The position numbers and the translations under genes were made by a program. A stretch of DNA of 64,000 nucleotides from Flavobacterium foetidum (GTDB lineage: Bacteria > Bacteroidota > Bacteroidia > Flavobacteriales > Flavobacteriaceae). Under the pieces are notes generated by a model that had not been told where the DNA came from, did not search any database, and saw only the letters and a program-made list of their open reading frames with translations. Of the stretch, positions 37,623 to 46,063 are shown in pieces. Position 1 is the first letter of the stretch; each line of letters starts with the position of its first letter. Location of the stretch: NCBI RefSeq assembly GCF_004634245.1, contig NZ_SJTF01000001.1:248001-312000 (forward strand), given 5' to 3'.

Positions 37623-38546
37623 TTAGAGAATTCTTACTCCATCAGGATTAATCTTCGAAACGTGAATTTCATACGGTAAATTCATTTTTTCGTAAACATC
37701 GCTCATGGCTTTTGCGATTTTTTCAGCGGTTTCTTTTCCTCTGCTTAAAGCGAATATTGATGGGCCAGAACCAGAAATTCCAGAACCTAAAGCGCCGTTT
37801 TCATAAGCCGTTTGTTTGATTTGGTCGAAACCTGGAATTAAAACGCTTCGAACTGGCTCAACGATTTCGTCGTGAAGCGATCTTCCAATTAAATCGTAAT
37901 CTTTAGTGTAAAGACCTGCAACCAATCCGCCTACGTTGCCCCATTGCGTGATAGCGCTTTTTAGGGAAACGTTTTGTTTTAAAACCGAACGCGCATCAGA
38001 CGTTTTCAATTCGATTTGCGGATGAACAACCGTTGCGTACAATTCTTCTGGACTGTCAATTCTGATAATGTCCAAAGGCGAATAACTTCTTACCAACGTA
38101 AAAGCGCCTAAAAGGGCAGGAGCAACGTTGTCGGCATGCGCGTTGCCGCTGGCTAATTTTTCGCCCTGCATCGCAAACTGAACCAAATCTTTACGAGAAT
38201 AGGGTCTTCCTAATAATTCATTAATTCCGAAAACTGCTCCGGCAGAACTCGCCGCACTGCTTCCGATACCGCTTCCGGCTTTTATGTTTTTATAAATTTC
38301 GATTTCAAATCCAAAATCCAATTCGTCTAAAGTTTTCAACATGGCCAAAGCCGCAACTCCAGAAACGTTTTTCTCGGTTTCCAAAGGCAAATCGGCACCG
38401 ACAATTTTAGTGATTCGAACTCCTTTTTGATCGACTTTTCGAACAATCATTTCATCGCCCGCATTGTCTAAGCAAAGTCCCAATACGTCAAATCCGCAGG
38501 AGAGGTTGGCAATTGTAGCGGGACAGAATAATTTTATTTCTTTCAT
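37623..38546 (-). CDS. thrB: Homoserine kinase
   Basis: I use the ATG at 38546 (MKEIKLFCPATIANLSCGFD, 307 residues), which is the family's normal start and length. A start at 38681 would add 45 residues, but those are translated intergenic repeat (LRLSAFVAKK appears because the DNA repeat recurs). GHMP-kinase motifs are clear: the ATP loop KAGSGIGSSAASSAGAVFG and the C-terminal NGALGSGISGSGPSIFAL. It phosphorylates homoserine. It is the middle gene of the thr operon. Confidence 0.95.
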   Translation of the reverse strand: MKEIKLFCPATIANLSCGFDVLGLCLDNAGDEMIVRKVDQKGVRITKIVGADLPLETEKNVSGVAALAMLKTLDELDFGFEIEIYKNIKAGSGIGSSAASSAGAVFGINELLGRPYSRKDLVQFAMQGEKLASGNAHADNVAPALLGAFTLVRSYSPLDIIRIDSPEELYATVVHPQIELKTSDARSVLKQNVSLKSAITQWGNVGGLVAGLYTKDYDLIGRSLHDEIVEPVRSVLIPGFDQIKQTAYENGALGSGISGSGPSIFALSRGKETAEKIAKAMSDVYEKMNLPYEIHVSKINPDGVRIL

Positions 38547-38556
38547 TTTTGGTTGG

Positions 38557-38747
38557 TTTTGCCACGAAGGCACAAAGTCACAAAGTTTTATTTTTTTAGG
38601 CTTTGGTTTTTTTGCCACGAAGGCGCTAAGACGCAAAGGCTTTTTGTTTTTTGTTTTTGCCACGAAGGCACTAAGACGCAAAGTTTATTTTGTTTTGCTA
38701 AGACTTAAAAAAACTTAGAAACTTAGCGTCTTAGTGCCTTAGCGGCT
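38557..38747. repeat. Triplicated tttgccacgaaggc repeat between thrA and thrB
   Basis: Three direct copies of tttgccacgaaggcrcwaag start near 38557, 38611 and 38656. An inverted copy, cttagcgtcttagtgcctt, ends at 38747, touching the thrA stop codon. The transcript could fold back on any of the three copies. Non-coding despite an open frame on both strands. Confidence 0.75.
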
Positions 38748-41193
38748 ATACATTCCCAATGCGTATAACGTCAGCAAAAATTCCTGATGCTGTTACCGCA
38801 GCTCCGGCACCGGCTCCTTTGATCAATAAAGGCTGGTCTACGTAACGATCGGTGTAGAAAAGCACGATATTGTCTTTTCCTTCTAAATTATAGAAAGGAT
38901 GATCTTTTGGAATAAATTGCAGACCTACGCTTGCTTTTCCGTTTTCGAATTGCGCAACGTATTTCAATCTTGAATCTTTGGCTAAAGCTTCTTTATAAAT
39001 GCCTTCAAAATGAGCAGCATGTTTGATTAACGAAGCAAAGAAATCTTCGTTGTTTGTTGTCGCTAAACATTCTGCTGGTAAGAACGACTCGTTTGCAATG
39101 GCGTCAATATCCATTTCGTAACCGCTTTCGCGAATTAAGATTAAGATTTTACGAGCAACGTCAATTCCGCTTAAGTCGATTTTTGGGTCTGGTTCTGTGA
39201 AACCTTGAACGCCGGCTTCTTTTACCACATCGTGGAAAGAATTGTTTTCGTCAAAATTGTTGAAAATAAAGTTCAGACTTCCTGATAAAACGGCTTGAAT
39301 TTTATGCACTTTATCGCCAGAAGCAATTAAGTTTTTTACCGTATCAATAATTGGCAATCCCGCACCAACATTCGTTTCAAACAAGAAAGGAGCGTTGTAT
39401 TGGCGAGAAAGGCTTTTTAGTTTTTTATAATTGTCGTAAGCAGATGAACAAGCAATTTTGTTGCAGGTTACAACGGCAATACTTTCTTTTAAGAATTTTT
39501 CATACATATCAGAAACGCCTGCATTGGCTGTAATGTCTACAAAAATGCTGTTTCTTAAATTCAGTTCTTTCGCACGGGCAATGAATTCTGTCGGAATTGC
39601 TTCTTCTCCTTTATCCAAAGTCGACTGCCAATCTTTTAGAGAGATTCCGTCTTCATCAAAAAGCATCTTTCTGGAGTTTGATAAAGCAATAACTCGCACA
39701 TTGATTTTTAAAACCTCTTTTAAGAATTTCTTCTGGTTGTGAATTTGTTCGATGAATTTCTCGCCCACATTTCCAACTCCCATTACAAATAGATTCAGCT
39801 GTTTTGTGTTTTCTTCAAAGAAGTTTTCGTGAAGCGTGTTTAGTGCTTTTTTAACATCTCTTTCATTGATCACAGTCGAAATATTTCTTTCAGAAGCACC
39901 TTGTGCAATGGCGCGAATGTTTACGTTGTTTTTTCCTAAAGTACTGAACATTCTTCCGCTCAAACCTTGGTGGTTTTTCATGTTTTCGCCTACCAAAGCA
40001 ATAATGCACAGGTCTTTTTCTACATAACAAGGGTCGATTTTGTTTTGTGAAATTTCGATTTCAAAAGCTTTATTAATAGCAGTTTCAGCATTTTCAGCAT
40101 CAGAATTCAGGATTCCGATACAGATAGAATGCTCAGATGAAGCCTGAGTAATAAAAATAACGTTGATTTTTTCCTGAGATAATACTTCAAACAAACGTCT
40201 TGACGAACCCGCAACACCAATCATTCCTGGCCCTTCAAGAGTTAAAAGCGAAATGTTGTCGATATGGCTGATTCCTTTTACAACCGTATCGTTTGAAGAA
40301 GGCTGGTTTGAAATTAATGTTCCTTCGGCTTCTGGCTCAAAAGTATTTTTGATTAAAATCGGAATATTTTTTCTTAAAACCGGCTGAATGGTAGGCGGAT
40401 ACAAAACTTTTGCTCCAAAATGCGACAACTCCATTGCTTCTTGGTAAGAGATTGTTGCAATAGGTCTTGCTTGTTTTACAATCTTCGGATTTGCAGTAAA
40501 CATTCCGTTTACATCAGTCCAGATTTCCAGTTGTTCCGCATTAAGTGCTCCAGCGATAATAGCTGCAGTATAATCAGAACCGCCGCGCCCTAGAGTTGTT
40601 GTAATTCCGTCGGGAGTCTGTGCGATAAAACCTGGCAAAATGTTGATTTGGCTATTGTTCTGTCCGAAATATTCCTGGATCAGATTGTTAGAAATCTCAA
40701 AATTTACAGTTGCTTTTCCGTAGTTATGATCCGTTTTAATCAATTCACGGCTGTCTTTATAAACCGCATTTTTATTGATTTGCTGCAATGCCTGCGCAAT
40801 GATGAAAGATGAAAGTAATTCACCAAAACTTAAAATAGTGTCAGCAGTTCTTGGAGATAATTCTCCTAAAAGGAAACAACCGTCCAATAAAGTTTCTAAG
40901 TGATTGATGATTCTTTTTACGTGACTTAAAAGACTGCTTTGTTCACTTACCGGAATAAGCTCTTTAAGCGTGTCAAGATGTTTTTTCTCGATTTCTGCTA
41001 CAACCTCTCTAAAGCTTTCATCGTTTGCCGCTGCTTTGGCTGCTGCCGATTGCAGTAAATCGGTCACTTTGCTTAAAGCGGATACTACTACAACTAATTG
41101 GTCTTGTTTTGCTTTTTGTTCAACAATTTCGAGAACGAGTTTTATATTTTGAGCATTGGCAACAGAAGTTCCGCCAAATTTTAATACTTTCAT
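38746..41193 (-). CDS. thrA: Bifunctional aspartate kinase/homoserine dehydrogenase I
   Basis: I start at the ATG at 41193 (815 residues), where MKVLKFGGTSVANAQNIK is the invariant aspartokinase opening. The start at 41223 adds ten residues. The aspartokinase domain (TTLGRGGSDYTAAIIAGAL, EIWTDVNGMFTANP), two ACT regions around 310-450 and a homoserine dehydrogenase domain (LFVMGVGNVGEKFIEQI, ETNVGAGLPIIDTVKNLI, FTEPDPKIDLSGIDVARK) follow in order. It catalyses the first and third steps from aspartate to threonine. ThrA-type fusions are usually inhibited by threonine through the ACT region. It is the first structural gene of the thr operon, 110 bp below the proposed leader peptide. Confidence 0.97.
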   Translation of the reverse strand: MKVLKFGGTSVANAQNIKLVLEIVEQKAKQDQLVVVVSALSKVTDLLQSAAAKAAANDESFREVVAEIEKKHLDTLKELIPVSEQSSLLSHVKRIINHLETLLDGCFLLGELSPRTADTILSFGELLSSFIIAQALQQINKNAVYKDSRELIKTDHNYGKATVNFEISNNLIQEYFGQNNSQINILPGFIAQTPDGITTTLGRGGSDYTAAIIAGALNAEQLEIWTDVNGMFTANPKIVKQARPIATISYQEAMELSHFGAKVLYPPTIQPVLRKNIPILIKNTFEPEAEGTLISNQPSSNDTVVKGISHIDNISLLTLEGPGMIGVAGSSRRLFEVLSQEKINVIFITQASSEHSICIGILNSDAENAETAINKAFEIEISQNKIDPCYVEKDLCIIALVGENMKNHQGLSGRMFSTLGKNNVNIRAIAQGASERNISTVINERDVKKALNTLHENFFEENTKQLNLFVMGVGNVGEKFIEQIHNQKKFLKEVLKINVRVIALSNSRKMLFDEDGISLKDWQSTLDKGEEAIPTEFIARAKELNLRNSIFVDITANAGVSDMYEKFLKESIAVVTCNKIACSSAYDNYKKLKSLSRQYNAPFLFETNVGAGLPIIDTVKNLIASGDKVHKIQAVLSGSLNFIFNNFDENNSFHDVVKEAGVQGFTEPDPKIDLSGIDVARKILILIRESGYEMDIDAIANESFLPAECLATTNNEDFFASLIKHAAHFEGIYKEALAKDSRLKYVAQFENGKASVGLQFIPKDHPFYNLEGKDNIVLFYTDRYVDQPLLIKGAGAGAAVTASGIFADVIRIGNV

Positions 41194-41298
41194 TTTTGAT
41201 ATTTTTATTTTTTTGAAATGCAATAGTTTTCATGTATCCATTACCTTTCTTCTTTCACGAAAAAAGTATAGACAAATTGGATTATATGTAAAAATGTA

Positions 41299-41313
41299 TA
41301 CCCCTAAGGGGTA
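41299..41313 (-). promoter_or_regulatory. Palindrome at the end of the thr leader peptide (possible attenuator stem)
   Basis: TACCCCTTAGGGGTA is a perfect dyad around one base. It contains the last three codons and the TAG stop of the leader. Downstream on the minus strand TACATTTTT provides a short T run. It is therefore terminator-like, though weak, and positioned where a ribosome on the leader would cover it. A second weak hairpin lies at 41245-41266. Confidence 0.5.
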
Positions 41314-41408
41314 GTAGTTGTTGTAGTAGAAGTTGTAATAGCAGCAATTGCAGCTTCAGTTAGAGCTGTAATGATAGTAGATTGATATTTTTTGCTGTTA
41401 TTTTTCAT
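41304..41408 (-). CDS. thrL: Candidate threonine operon leader peptide (34 codons)
   Basis: On the minus strand an ATG at 41408 opens 34 codons, from MKNNSKKYQSTIITALTE to TSTTTTTTP and then TAG. Eleven codons are threonine, six of them consecutive (28-33), and four are isoleucine. This is the composition of the ThrL peptides that control thrABC by attenuation in enterobacteria. It ends 110 bp before the thrA start, with a perfect palindrome across its stop codon. A matching TAnnTTTG promoter element lies 12 bp upstream, so the transcript would have a very short 5' leader. It is too short for routine gene calling. Attenuation here is inference. Confidence 0.75.
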   Translation of the reverse strand: MKNNSKKYQSTIITALTEAAIAAITTSTTTTTTP

Positions 41409-41419
41409 TTTTGATTTTT

Positions 41420-41427
41420 CAAAAGTA
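41420..41427 (-). promoter_or_regulatory. Promoter -7 element of the thr operon
   Basis: TACTTTTG on the minus strand matches TAnnTTTG exactly. The -33 region is weak (TTT about 20 bases upstream). Initiation about 6 bases downstream would begin the RNA only 4-7 bases before the leader ATG. Confidence 0.6.
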
Positions 41428-41762
41428 CAGCTTTTTGCAAAAGTTAAAAACCCCAAAAGCCTTTTTACGAATATTTTAATAATTCAAATCTCAACTATTC
41501 GATATTGAGCATTTGTCAAAATTAAAGATGTTAAGTTGAGGTTTTGCTATATTTCAGATTCCGTCTAAAGCTGTTTTAAGCCTATCAAAGAATTGGTTTT
41601 TAGCTGAAAATAGATTTAAAATTGTACAGTTAGCGCTTTTTTTAGGATTGAGAATTATACAACAGATGAATTTGTGGTTTATGAAATTTTAATTATTGTG
41701 ATAATTTGTTGCTTTTTAATGTTGATTTGTTGAATTTTGGTGTTTCAAAATTTGAAATCATC
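41428..41762. other. Divergent spacer between thr operon and ammonia-lyase gene
   Basis: About 335 bp of AT-rich DNA without a credible gene, terminator or palindrome. It should contain the promoter of the ammonia-lyase gene. A near-match gataatttg at about 41700 is not convincing. Confidence 0.5.
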
Positions 41763-43277
41763 ATGAGAGAGGTTCATTATATAAGTACCGAGACTATAAC
41801 CTTAGAAACGCTTCACGAAATTATAAGCTTTAATAAATTGCTTGAACTGTCGGAAGAGGCAAAAGTCAATGTTCAGAAATGCCGTGATTATTTAGACAAA
41901 AAAATGATGTCTCATTCTGAACCAATTTACGGAATCAATACTGGTTTTGGGTCTCTTTATAGCGTAAAAATCTCTAATGAAAACCTTTCCAAGCTTCAGG
42001 AAAACTTAGTGAAATCGCACGCTTGCGGAACAGGCGAAGAAGTTCCTGCCGAAATCGTAAAGATGATGCTTTTGCTAAAGATACAATCTTTGAGTTACGG
42101 TCATTCTGGGGTTCAATTGAAAACTTTAGAGCGTTTAGTTGATTTTTATAATAATGATGTTCTTCCAATAATTTATACGCAAGGTTCTCTTGGAGCTTCG
42201 GGAGATTTAGCGCCTTTAGCACATTTATCACTGCCATTGATTGGCGAAGGTAAAGTGCTTTTTGAAGGAAAAAAAACAGAAGCTGCAGCCGTTTTAAAAC
42301 ATTTTGACTGGGAACCCATCGTTTTACAATCTAAGGAAGGTCTGGCTTTGCTGAACGGAACTCAGTTTATGAGTGCCTATGGAGCCCATATCTTGATAAA
42401 AGCTTATAAATACTCGTATCTAGCAGATTTGATTGGAGCTATTTCTTTAGAAGGTTTTGATGGAAGAATCGAGCCTTTTAATGAATTGATACATTATATA
42501 CGTCCGCACAAAGGACAAATTGTAACTGCACAGCGAATTGCTGAATTCTTAGACGGAAGCGAAATTATTGCTCAACAAAAGAAACACGTTCAGGATCCGT
42601 ATTCTTTCCGTTGCATGCCGCAAGTTCACGGAGCCTCGAAAGACGCCATTGATTACGTTCGCAAAGTATTCAAAACTGAAATTAATTCGGTTACCGATAA
42701 TCCGAATATATTTATAGAGGCGGATCAGATTATTTCGGGCGGAAATTTTCATGGTCAGCCTTTAGCATTGGCTTTGGATTTTTTAGCAATCGCCTTGGCC
42801 GAATTAGGGAGCATTTCAGAAAGAAGAACTTATCAGTTAATTTCAGGATTGCGCAATCTGCCTGCGTTTTTGGTAGATAATCCGGGGTTGAATTCAGGAT
42901 TTATGATTCCGCAATATACAGCGGCCAGTATTGCGAGCCAAAACAAACAATTGGCAACTCCGGCAAGTGTCGACAGCATTGTTTCGAGCAATGGACAGGA
43001 AGATCACGTGAGCATGGGGGCAAACGGAGCAACAAAAGCCTTACGAATTTTAGACAATTTAGAGCGTATTTTGGCTATCGAATTATTAAACGCTTCTCAA
43101 GCAATTGCCTACCGAGAGCCTTTAAAATCAAGTGATTTCATTGAAATGTTTTTAGGAAGTTACCGAGAAGTGGTGCCTTTGGTTAAAGAAGATAGGATCT
43201 TGCATATCGATATTGAAAATACAATTTCGTTCTTGTCTAGTTTTCAAATAGAAAACGATTTGTTAACAATGGCTTAA
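41763..43277 (+). CDS. hutH: Aromatic amino acid ammonia-lyase, probably histidine ammonia-lyase
   Basis: From the ATG at 41763 the protein has 504 residues. An upstream ATG at 41706 adds a non-conserved stretch. The MIO-forming Ala-Ser-Gly is in GSLGASGDLAPLAHLSLPLIGEG, preceded by the conserved GINTGFGSLYSVKI and SHACGTGEEVP. DNPNIF and GGNFHGQPLALALD also fit the HutH/PAL family. The 'SH' at the selectivity position is compatible with histidine, but flavobacteria also have tyrosine ammonia-lyases of this fold, so the substrate is not certain. No hutU, hutI or hutG gene is adjacent. The phosphate transport genes follow 48 bp later, with their own promoter. Confidence 0.82.
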   Translation: MREVHYISTETITLETLHEIISFNKLLELSEEAKVNVQKCRDYLDKKMMSHSEPIYGINTGFGSLYSVKISNENLSKLQENLVKSHACGTGEEVPAEIVKMMLLLKIQSLSYGHSGVQLKTLERLVDFYNNDVLPIIYTQGSLGASGDLAPLAHLSLPLIGEGKVLFEGKKTEAAAVLKHFDWEPIVLQSKEGLALLNGTQFMSAYGAHILIKAYKYSYLADLIGAISLEGFDGRIEPFNELIHYIRPHKGQIVTAQRIAEFLDGSEIIAQQKKHVQDPYSFRCMPQVHGASKDAIDYVRKVFKTEINSVTDNPNIFIEADQIISGGNFHGQPLALALDFLAIALAELGSISERRTYQLISGLRNLPAFLVDNPGLNSGFMIPQYTAASIASQNKQLATPASVDSIVSSNGQEDHVSMGANGATKALRILDNLERILAIELLNASQAIAYREPLKSSDFIEMFLGSYREVVPLVKEDRILHIDIENTISFLSSFQIENDLLTMA

Positions 43278-43279
43278 CA

Positions 43280-43306
43280 TTGTAAAATATTATTGAAGTA
43301 ATTTTG
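43280..43306 (+). promoter_or_regulatory. Promoter of the DUF47-PiT operon
   Basis: TTG, 16 bases, TAATTTTG matches the Bacteroidota consensus with a slightly short spacer. It starts 3 bp after the ammonia-lyase stop and ends 20 bp before the next ATG. Confidence 0.65.
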
Positions 43307-43325
43307 CACTATCAAAAATAAACAA

Positions 43326-43970
43326 ATGTCAATAAACAGTATTTTCCAATTTTTAGTGCCGAAAGACAAGAAATTCTTTCCACTTTTTGAAGAAGCTTCA
43401 AGCAATTTAATTGAATTAGCTTCTAACTTACACGAAGCTGTAAATTTACCATTAAAAGAAAGAGAAATTCTTTTTCAGAAAATTGACGAATTAGAACAAA
43501 AAGGTGAAGATATTACACGTCAGACAAACTTAGAGCTGAGCCGTAACTTCATTACTCCTTTTGACAGAGAAGATATCCATACATTAATTACTTCTATCGA
43601 TAACGTTGCAGATTACCTTCACGGTGCATCTAGCCGTATGAGATTGTATCAAGTTGATAAGATTACAAAATCTATCAGAAAGATGACAGAAATCAACCTT
43701 GAGGCTTGTCAGAACATTGACAGCGCTGTAAAAGAGTTGAGAAATCTAAAGAATTTTAAAGTTATCAAGGATGCTTGTGCTAGAATCAACAAACTAGAAA
43801 ACAAATCGGATAACGTTTATAACAAAGCAGTTTTTGAAATTTTTGAAAACGAAACAGACGCTAAAAATATCATTAAATATAAAGAAGTGTTATCTGTTTT
43901 AGAATCTGCAACAGACAAATGCAAGAGTGTTGCGAATATACTAGAATCTATTTCTGTAAAACATTCTTAA
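43326..43970 (+). CDS. DUF47 (PhoU-like) phosphate transport accessory protein
   Basis: The 214-residue all-helical protein begins MSINSIFQFLVPKDKKFFPLFEEAS, the standard DUF47 opening. It continues with QKIDELEQKGEDITRQTNLELSRNFITPFDREDI, including the conserved 'FITPFDREDI'. DUF47 proteins sit at the cytoplasmic side of PiT transporters and resemble PhoU. The transporter gene follows after 30 bp on the same strand, so the two are an operon. Confidence 0.93.
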   Translation: MSINSIFQFLVPKDKKFFPLFEEASSNLIELASNLHEAVNLPLKEREILFQKIDELEQKGEDITRQTNLELSRNFITPFDREDIHTLITSIDNVADYLHGASSRMRLYQVDKITKSIRKMTEINLEACQNIDSAVKELRNLKNFKVIKDACARINKLENKSDNVYNKAVFEIFENETDAKNIIKYKEVLSVLESATDKCKSVANILESISVKHS

Positions 43971-44000
43971 TTCAATTTTTCATTCTGAAGTTATAATCTT

Positions 44001-45341
44001 ATGACTATACTTATATTAATTATAGTATTAGCTTTAATTTTTGATTACATCAATGGTTTTCATGATGCGGCAAATGCTATAGCGACTGTTGTTGCTACAA
44101 AGGTTCTAACACCTTTTCAGGCGGTAGTCTGGGCAGCGTTTTTTAACTTTCTGGCTTATTGGGTTTTCGGATTTGGTGTGGCAGATACTGTTGCCAAAAC
44201 AGCAGATACGATGCAGATTGACCTTGTAGTGATTTTAGCCGGGGTTATTGCCGCAATTTGCTGGAATTTATTGACTTGGTGGTTAGGAATTCCTTCAAGT
44301 TCTTCTCATACATTAATCGGTGGTTTTGCCGGAGCGGCTGTAGCACACGCTATTGCAGTTCATGGTTTTTCTGGGTATGTTGGTGCAGATGGAGCTACTC
44401 ATCACTGGTACGATATAGTGAGTTGGTACAAAGCCGGGAAAGATGGCGGAATGCCTTCGGGAGTTCTTATCATTATTGCTTTTATCGTTTTAGCGCCACT
44501 ATTGGGAGCTTTAGCGTCTTATTTGATTTCTATTTGGTTGCTAAATGCTTCTCGTAAAAGTATTGGGCCAAAAATATTTACAGTTGCTTTGATGATTGCA
44601 ACAATATGGTTTGTTTATGCGCAAATGATTCCTTATGATGAAATTGTAAAAGACGGACATAAGCCTCGTTTTGCTTCCTCTGTTTTTTGGAGCGTAGCAT
44701 TTGAGCCGCACAATATTAAATGGTTTTTAGTAGCTTTTATTGTATTGACTGTAAGTGCTTTTTGTTTAATCTTCAGTAGTTTAAATCTTCATCAAGCGGA
44801 TGCTGCCTTAAAGAAAATGCAATTATTGTCTTCTGCTGCATTTAGTTTAGGGCATGGTGGGAACGATTCTCAAAAAGTAATGGGAATTATTGCTGCGGCA
44901 GTTGTTGTTTATATCAATACAAATCCTGGTGTCCATATGGATCCTTGGTTAGATGTGGCTCTTCCTTCAGAAGATGGTGCTTTTAGAATGCCTTCTTGGA
45001 TTCCATTGGCCTGTTATTCTGCAATTGCTGCCGGTACTCTAAGCGGTGGATGGAAAATTGTAAAAACAATGGGTTCTAAAATCACAAAAGTAAGTTCGTT
45101 TGAAGGTGTTGCGGCAGAGACTGCAGGTGCTTTGACGCTTTACTTTACAGAACACTTAAAAATTCCGGTAAGTACAACACATACTATTACAGGTTCTATT
45201 ATTGGAGTAGGGTTGACAAAACGTGTTTCTGCAGTTCGCTGGGGAGTTACGGTAAGCTTAATCTGGGCTTGGATCCTAACTATTCCGATTTCAGCGATTT
45301 TAGCTGGTTTGATATACTTTGTTTTAAGTGTATTTATCTAG
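44001..45341 (+). CDS. PiT family inorganic phosphate transporter
   Basis: This 446-residue membrane protein contains both copies of the PiT signature: FDYINGFHDAANAIATVVATKVLTP near the N terminus and SLGHGGNDSQKVMGIIAAAVVV in the second half. WWLGIPSSSSHTLIGGFAGAA and LKIPVSTTHTITGSIIGVG are also duplicated, as expected for an inverted-repeat fold. About ten membrane spans are visible. It imports phosphate using a cation gradient. A probable terminator follows the stop at 45393. It is coupled with the upstream DUF47 gene. Confidence 0.95.
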   Translation: MTILILIIVLALIFDYINGFHDAANAIATVVATKVLTPFQAVVWAAFFNFLAYWVFGFGVADTVAKTADTMQIDLVVILAGVIAAICWNLLTWWLGIPSSSSHTLIGGFAGAAVAHAIAVHGFSGYVGADGATHHWYDIVSWYKAGKDGGMPSGVLIIIAFIVLAPLLGALASYLISIWLLNASRKSIGPKIFTVALMIATIWFVYAQMIPYDEIVKDGHKPRFASSVFWSVAFEPHNIKWFLVAFIVLTVSAFCLIFSSLNLHQADAALKKMQLLSSAAFSLGHGGNDSQKVMGIIAAAVVVYINTNPGVHMDPWLDVALPSEDGAFRMPSWIPLACYSAIAAGTLSGGWKIVKTMGSKITKVSSFEGVAAETAGALTLYFTEHLKIPVSTTHTITGSIIGVGLTKRVSAVRWGVTVSLIWAWILTIPISAILAGLIYFVLSVFI

Positions 45342-45392
45342 GAAAATGATTTTGAAATAATATGTGAATTACATCACATTTATCCATATAGA

Positions 45393-45427
45393 GAAGCTGG
45401 TTTCGATTTTGAAATCAGCTTTTTTTG
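45393..45427 (+). terminator. Intrinsic terminator of the DUF47-PiT operon
   Basis: AAGCTGGTTTC-GATTTT-GAAATCAGCTT forms a stem with one mismatch, followed by a run of T. Confidence 0.8.
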
Positions 45428-45430
45428 CTT

Positions 45431-45952
45431 TTAAAACTTCTGCAAATTCTTCCGATTATGTCTTCTCTTGTAATGTGTTTGTTTTAGTTTCTGCTGATCT
45501 TCAGAAATGATGCTGATTGTTCCGTCTATTTCCAGCATTGCCAGTTTTACGTTTTTAAAAAATTCGATTCCATGTTCTCTCATAGCTTCTTTTAGTTCTT
45601 CGTCGGAAATATCGAGTTTGCTTAAAGTTTTGAAATCCAGTTTTCCGTCGTGAATTAAAATTTGCGGTTTGTCTAATAATAAATCGCCGAAAATCTTATA
45701 TCTGTGAGTTAGTTTTTTGATGACATAATTAATAACAAACAAAACCAAAGCGGCGACCAGACCTCCTGTCAAACTTGTATCTGGGCCAACCATCGCATTT
45801 TGAACGGAGTTACTGATTAGTAAAATCAATATTACGTCGGCAGTATTTAGCTGAGAAAGTTCTTTTTTCCCAAAAACTCTCAACGCAATCGTCATGAAGA
45901 AGTAAACGGCGACACTTCTAAGAATAATATCAAAATAAGGAAATTGTGTCAT
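45431..45952 (-). CDS. DUF421 (YetF-like) membrane protein
   Basis: The 173-residue protein begins MTQFPYFDIILRSVAVYFFMTIALRVFGKKELSQLNTADVILILLISNSVQNAM, the DUF421 pattern of a first membrane helix, 'R-x-x-GK(K/R)' and a second helix. A third helix (GGLVAALVLFVINYVIK) precedes the cytoplasmic DUF421 domain with LLLDKPQILIHDGKLD and ELKEAMREHGI. Function is not established for the family. It converges on the phosphate operon terminator. Confidence 0.9.
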   Translation of the reverse strand: MTQFPYFDIILRSVAVYFFMTIALRVFGKKELSQLNTADVILILLISNSVQNAMVGPDTSLTGGLVAALVLFVINYVIKKLTHRYKIFGDLLLDKPQILIHDGKLDFKTLSKLDISDEELKEAMREHGIEFFKNVKLAMLEIDGTISIISEDQQKLKQTHYKRRHNRKNLQKF

Positions 45953-45982
45953 TTTTGATTCTTTTGTATAACTTAAAGTTAA

Positions 45983-46024
45983 ATAAAAAAAGCTTTGTCA
46001 AAATCCTAAACTTTGACAAAGCTG
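45983..46024 (-). terminator. Intrinsic terminator of the RimK-fusion gene
   Basis: On the minus strand AGCTTTGTCAAA and TTTGACAAAGCT pair perfectly over twelve bases, followed by TTTTTTATTT. Confidence 0.85.
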
Positions 46025-46063
46025 CTAAAATATTTATCCGGTATTAAGTTTAAATGAACTTAG

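Noticed and set aside
38547..38681. N-terminal extension of homoserine kinase
   Set aside because: It is translated intergenic repeat; the family start MKEIKLFCPA lies at 38546.
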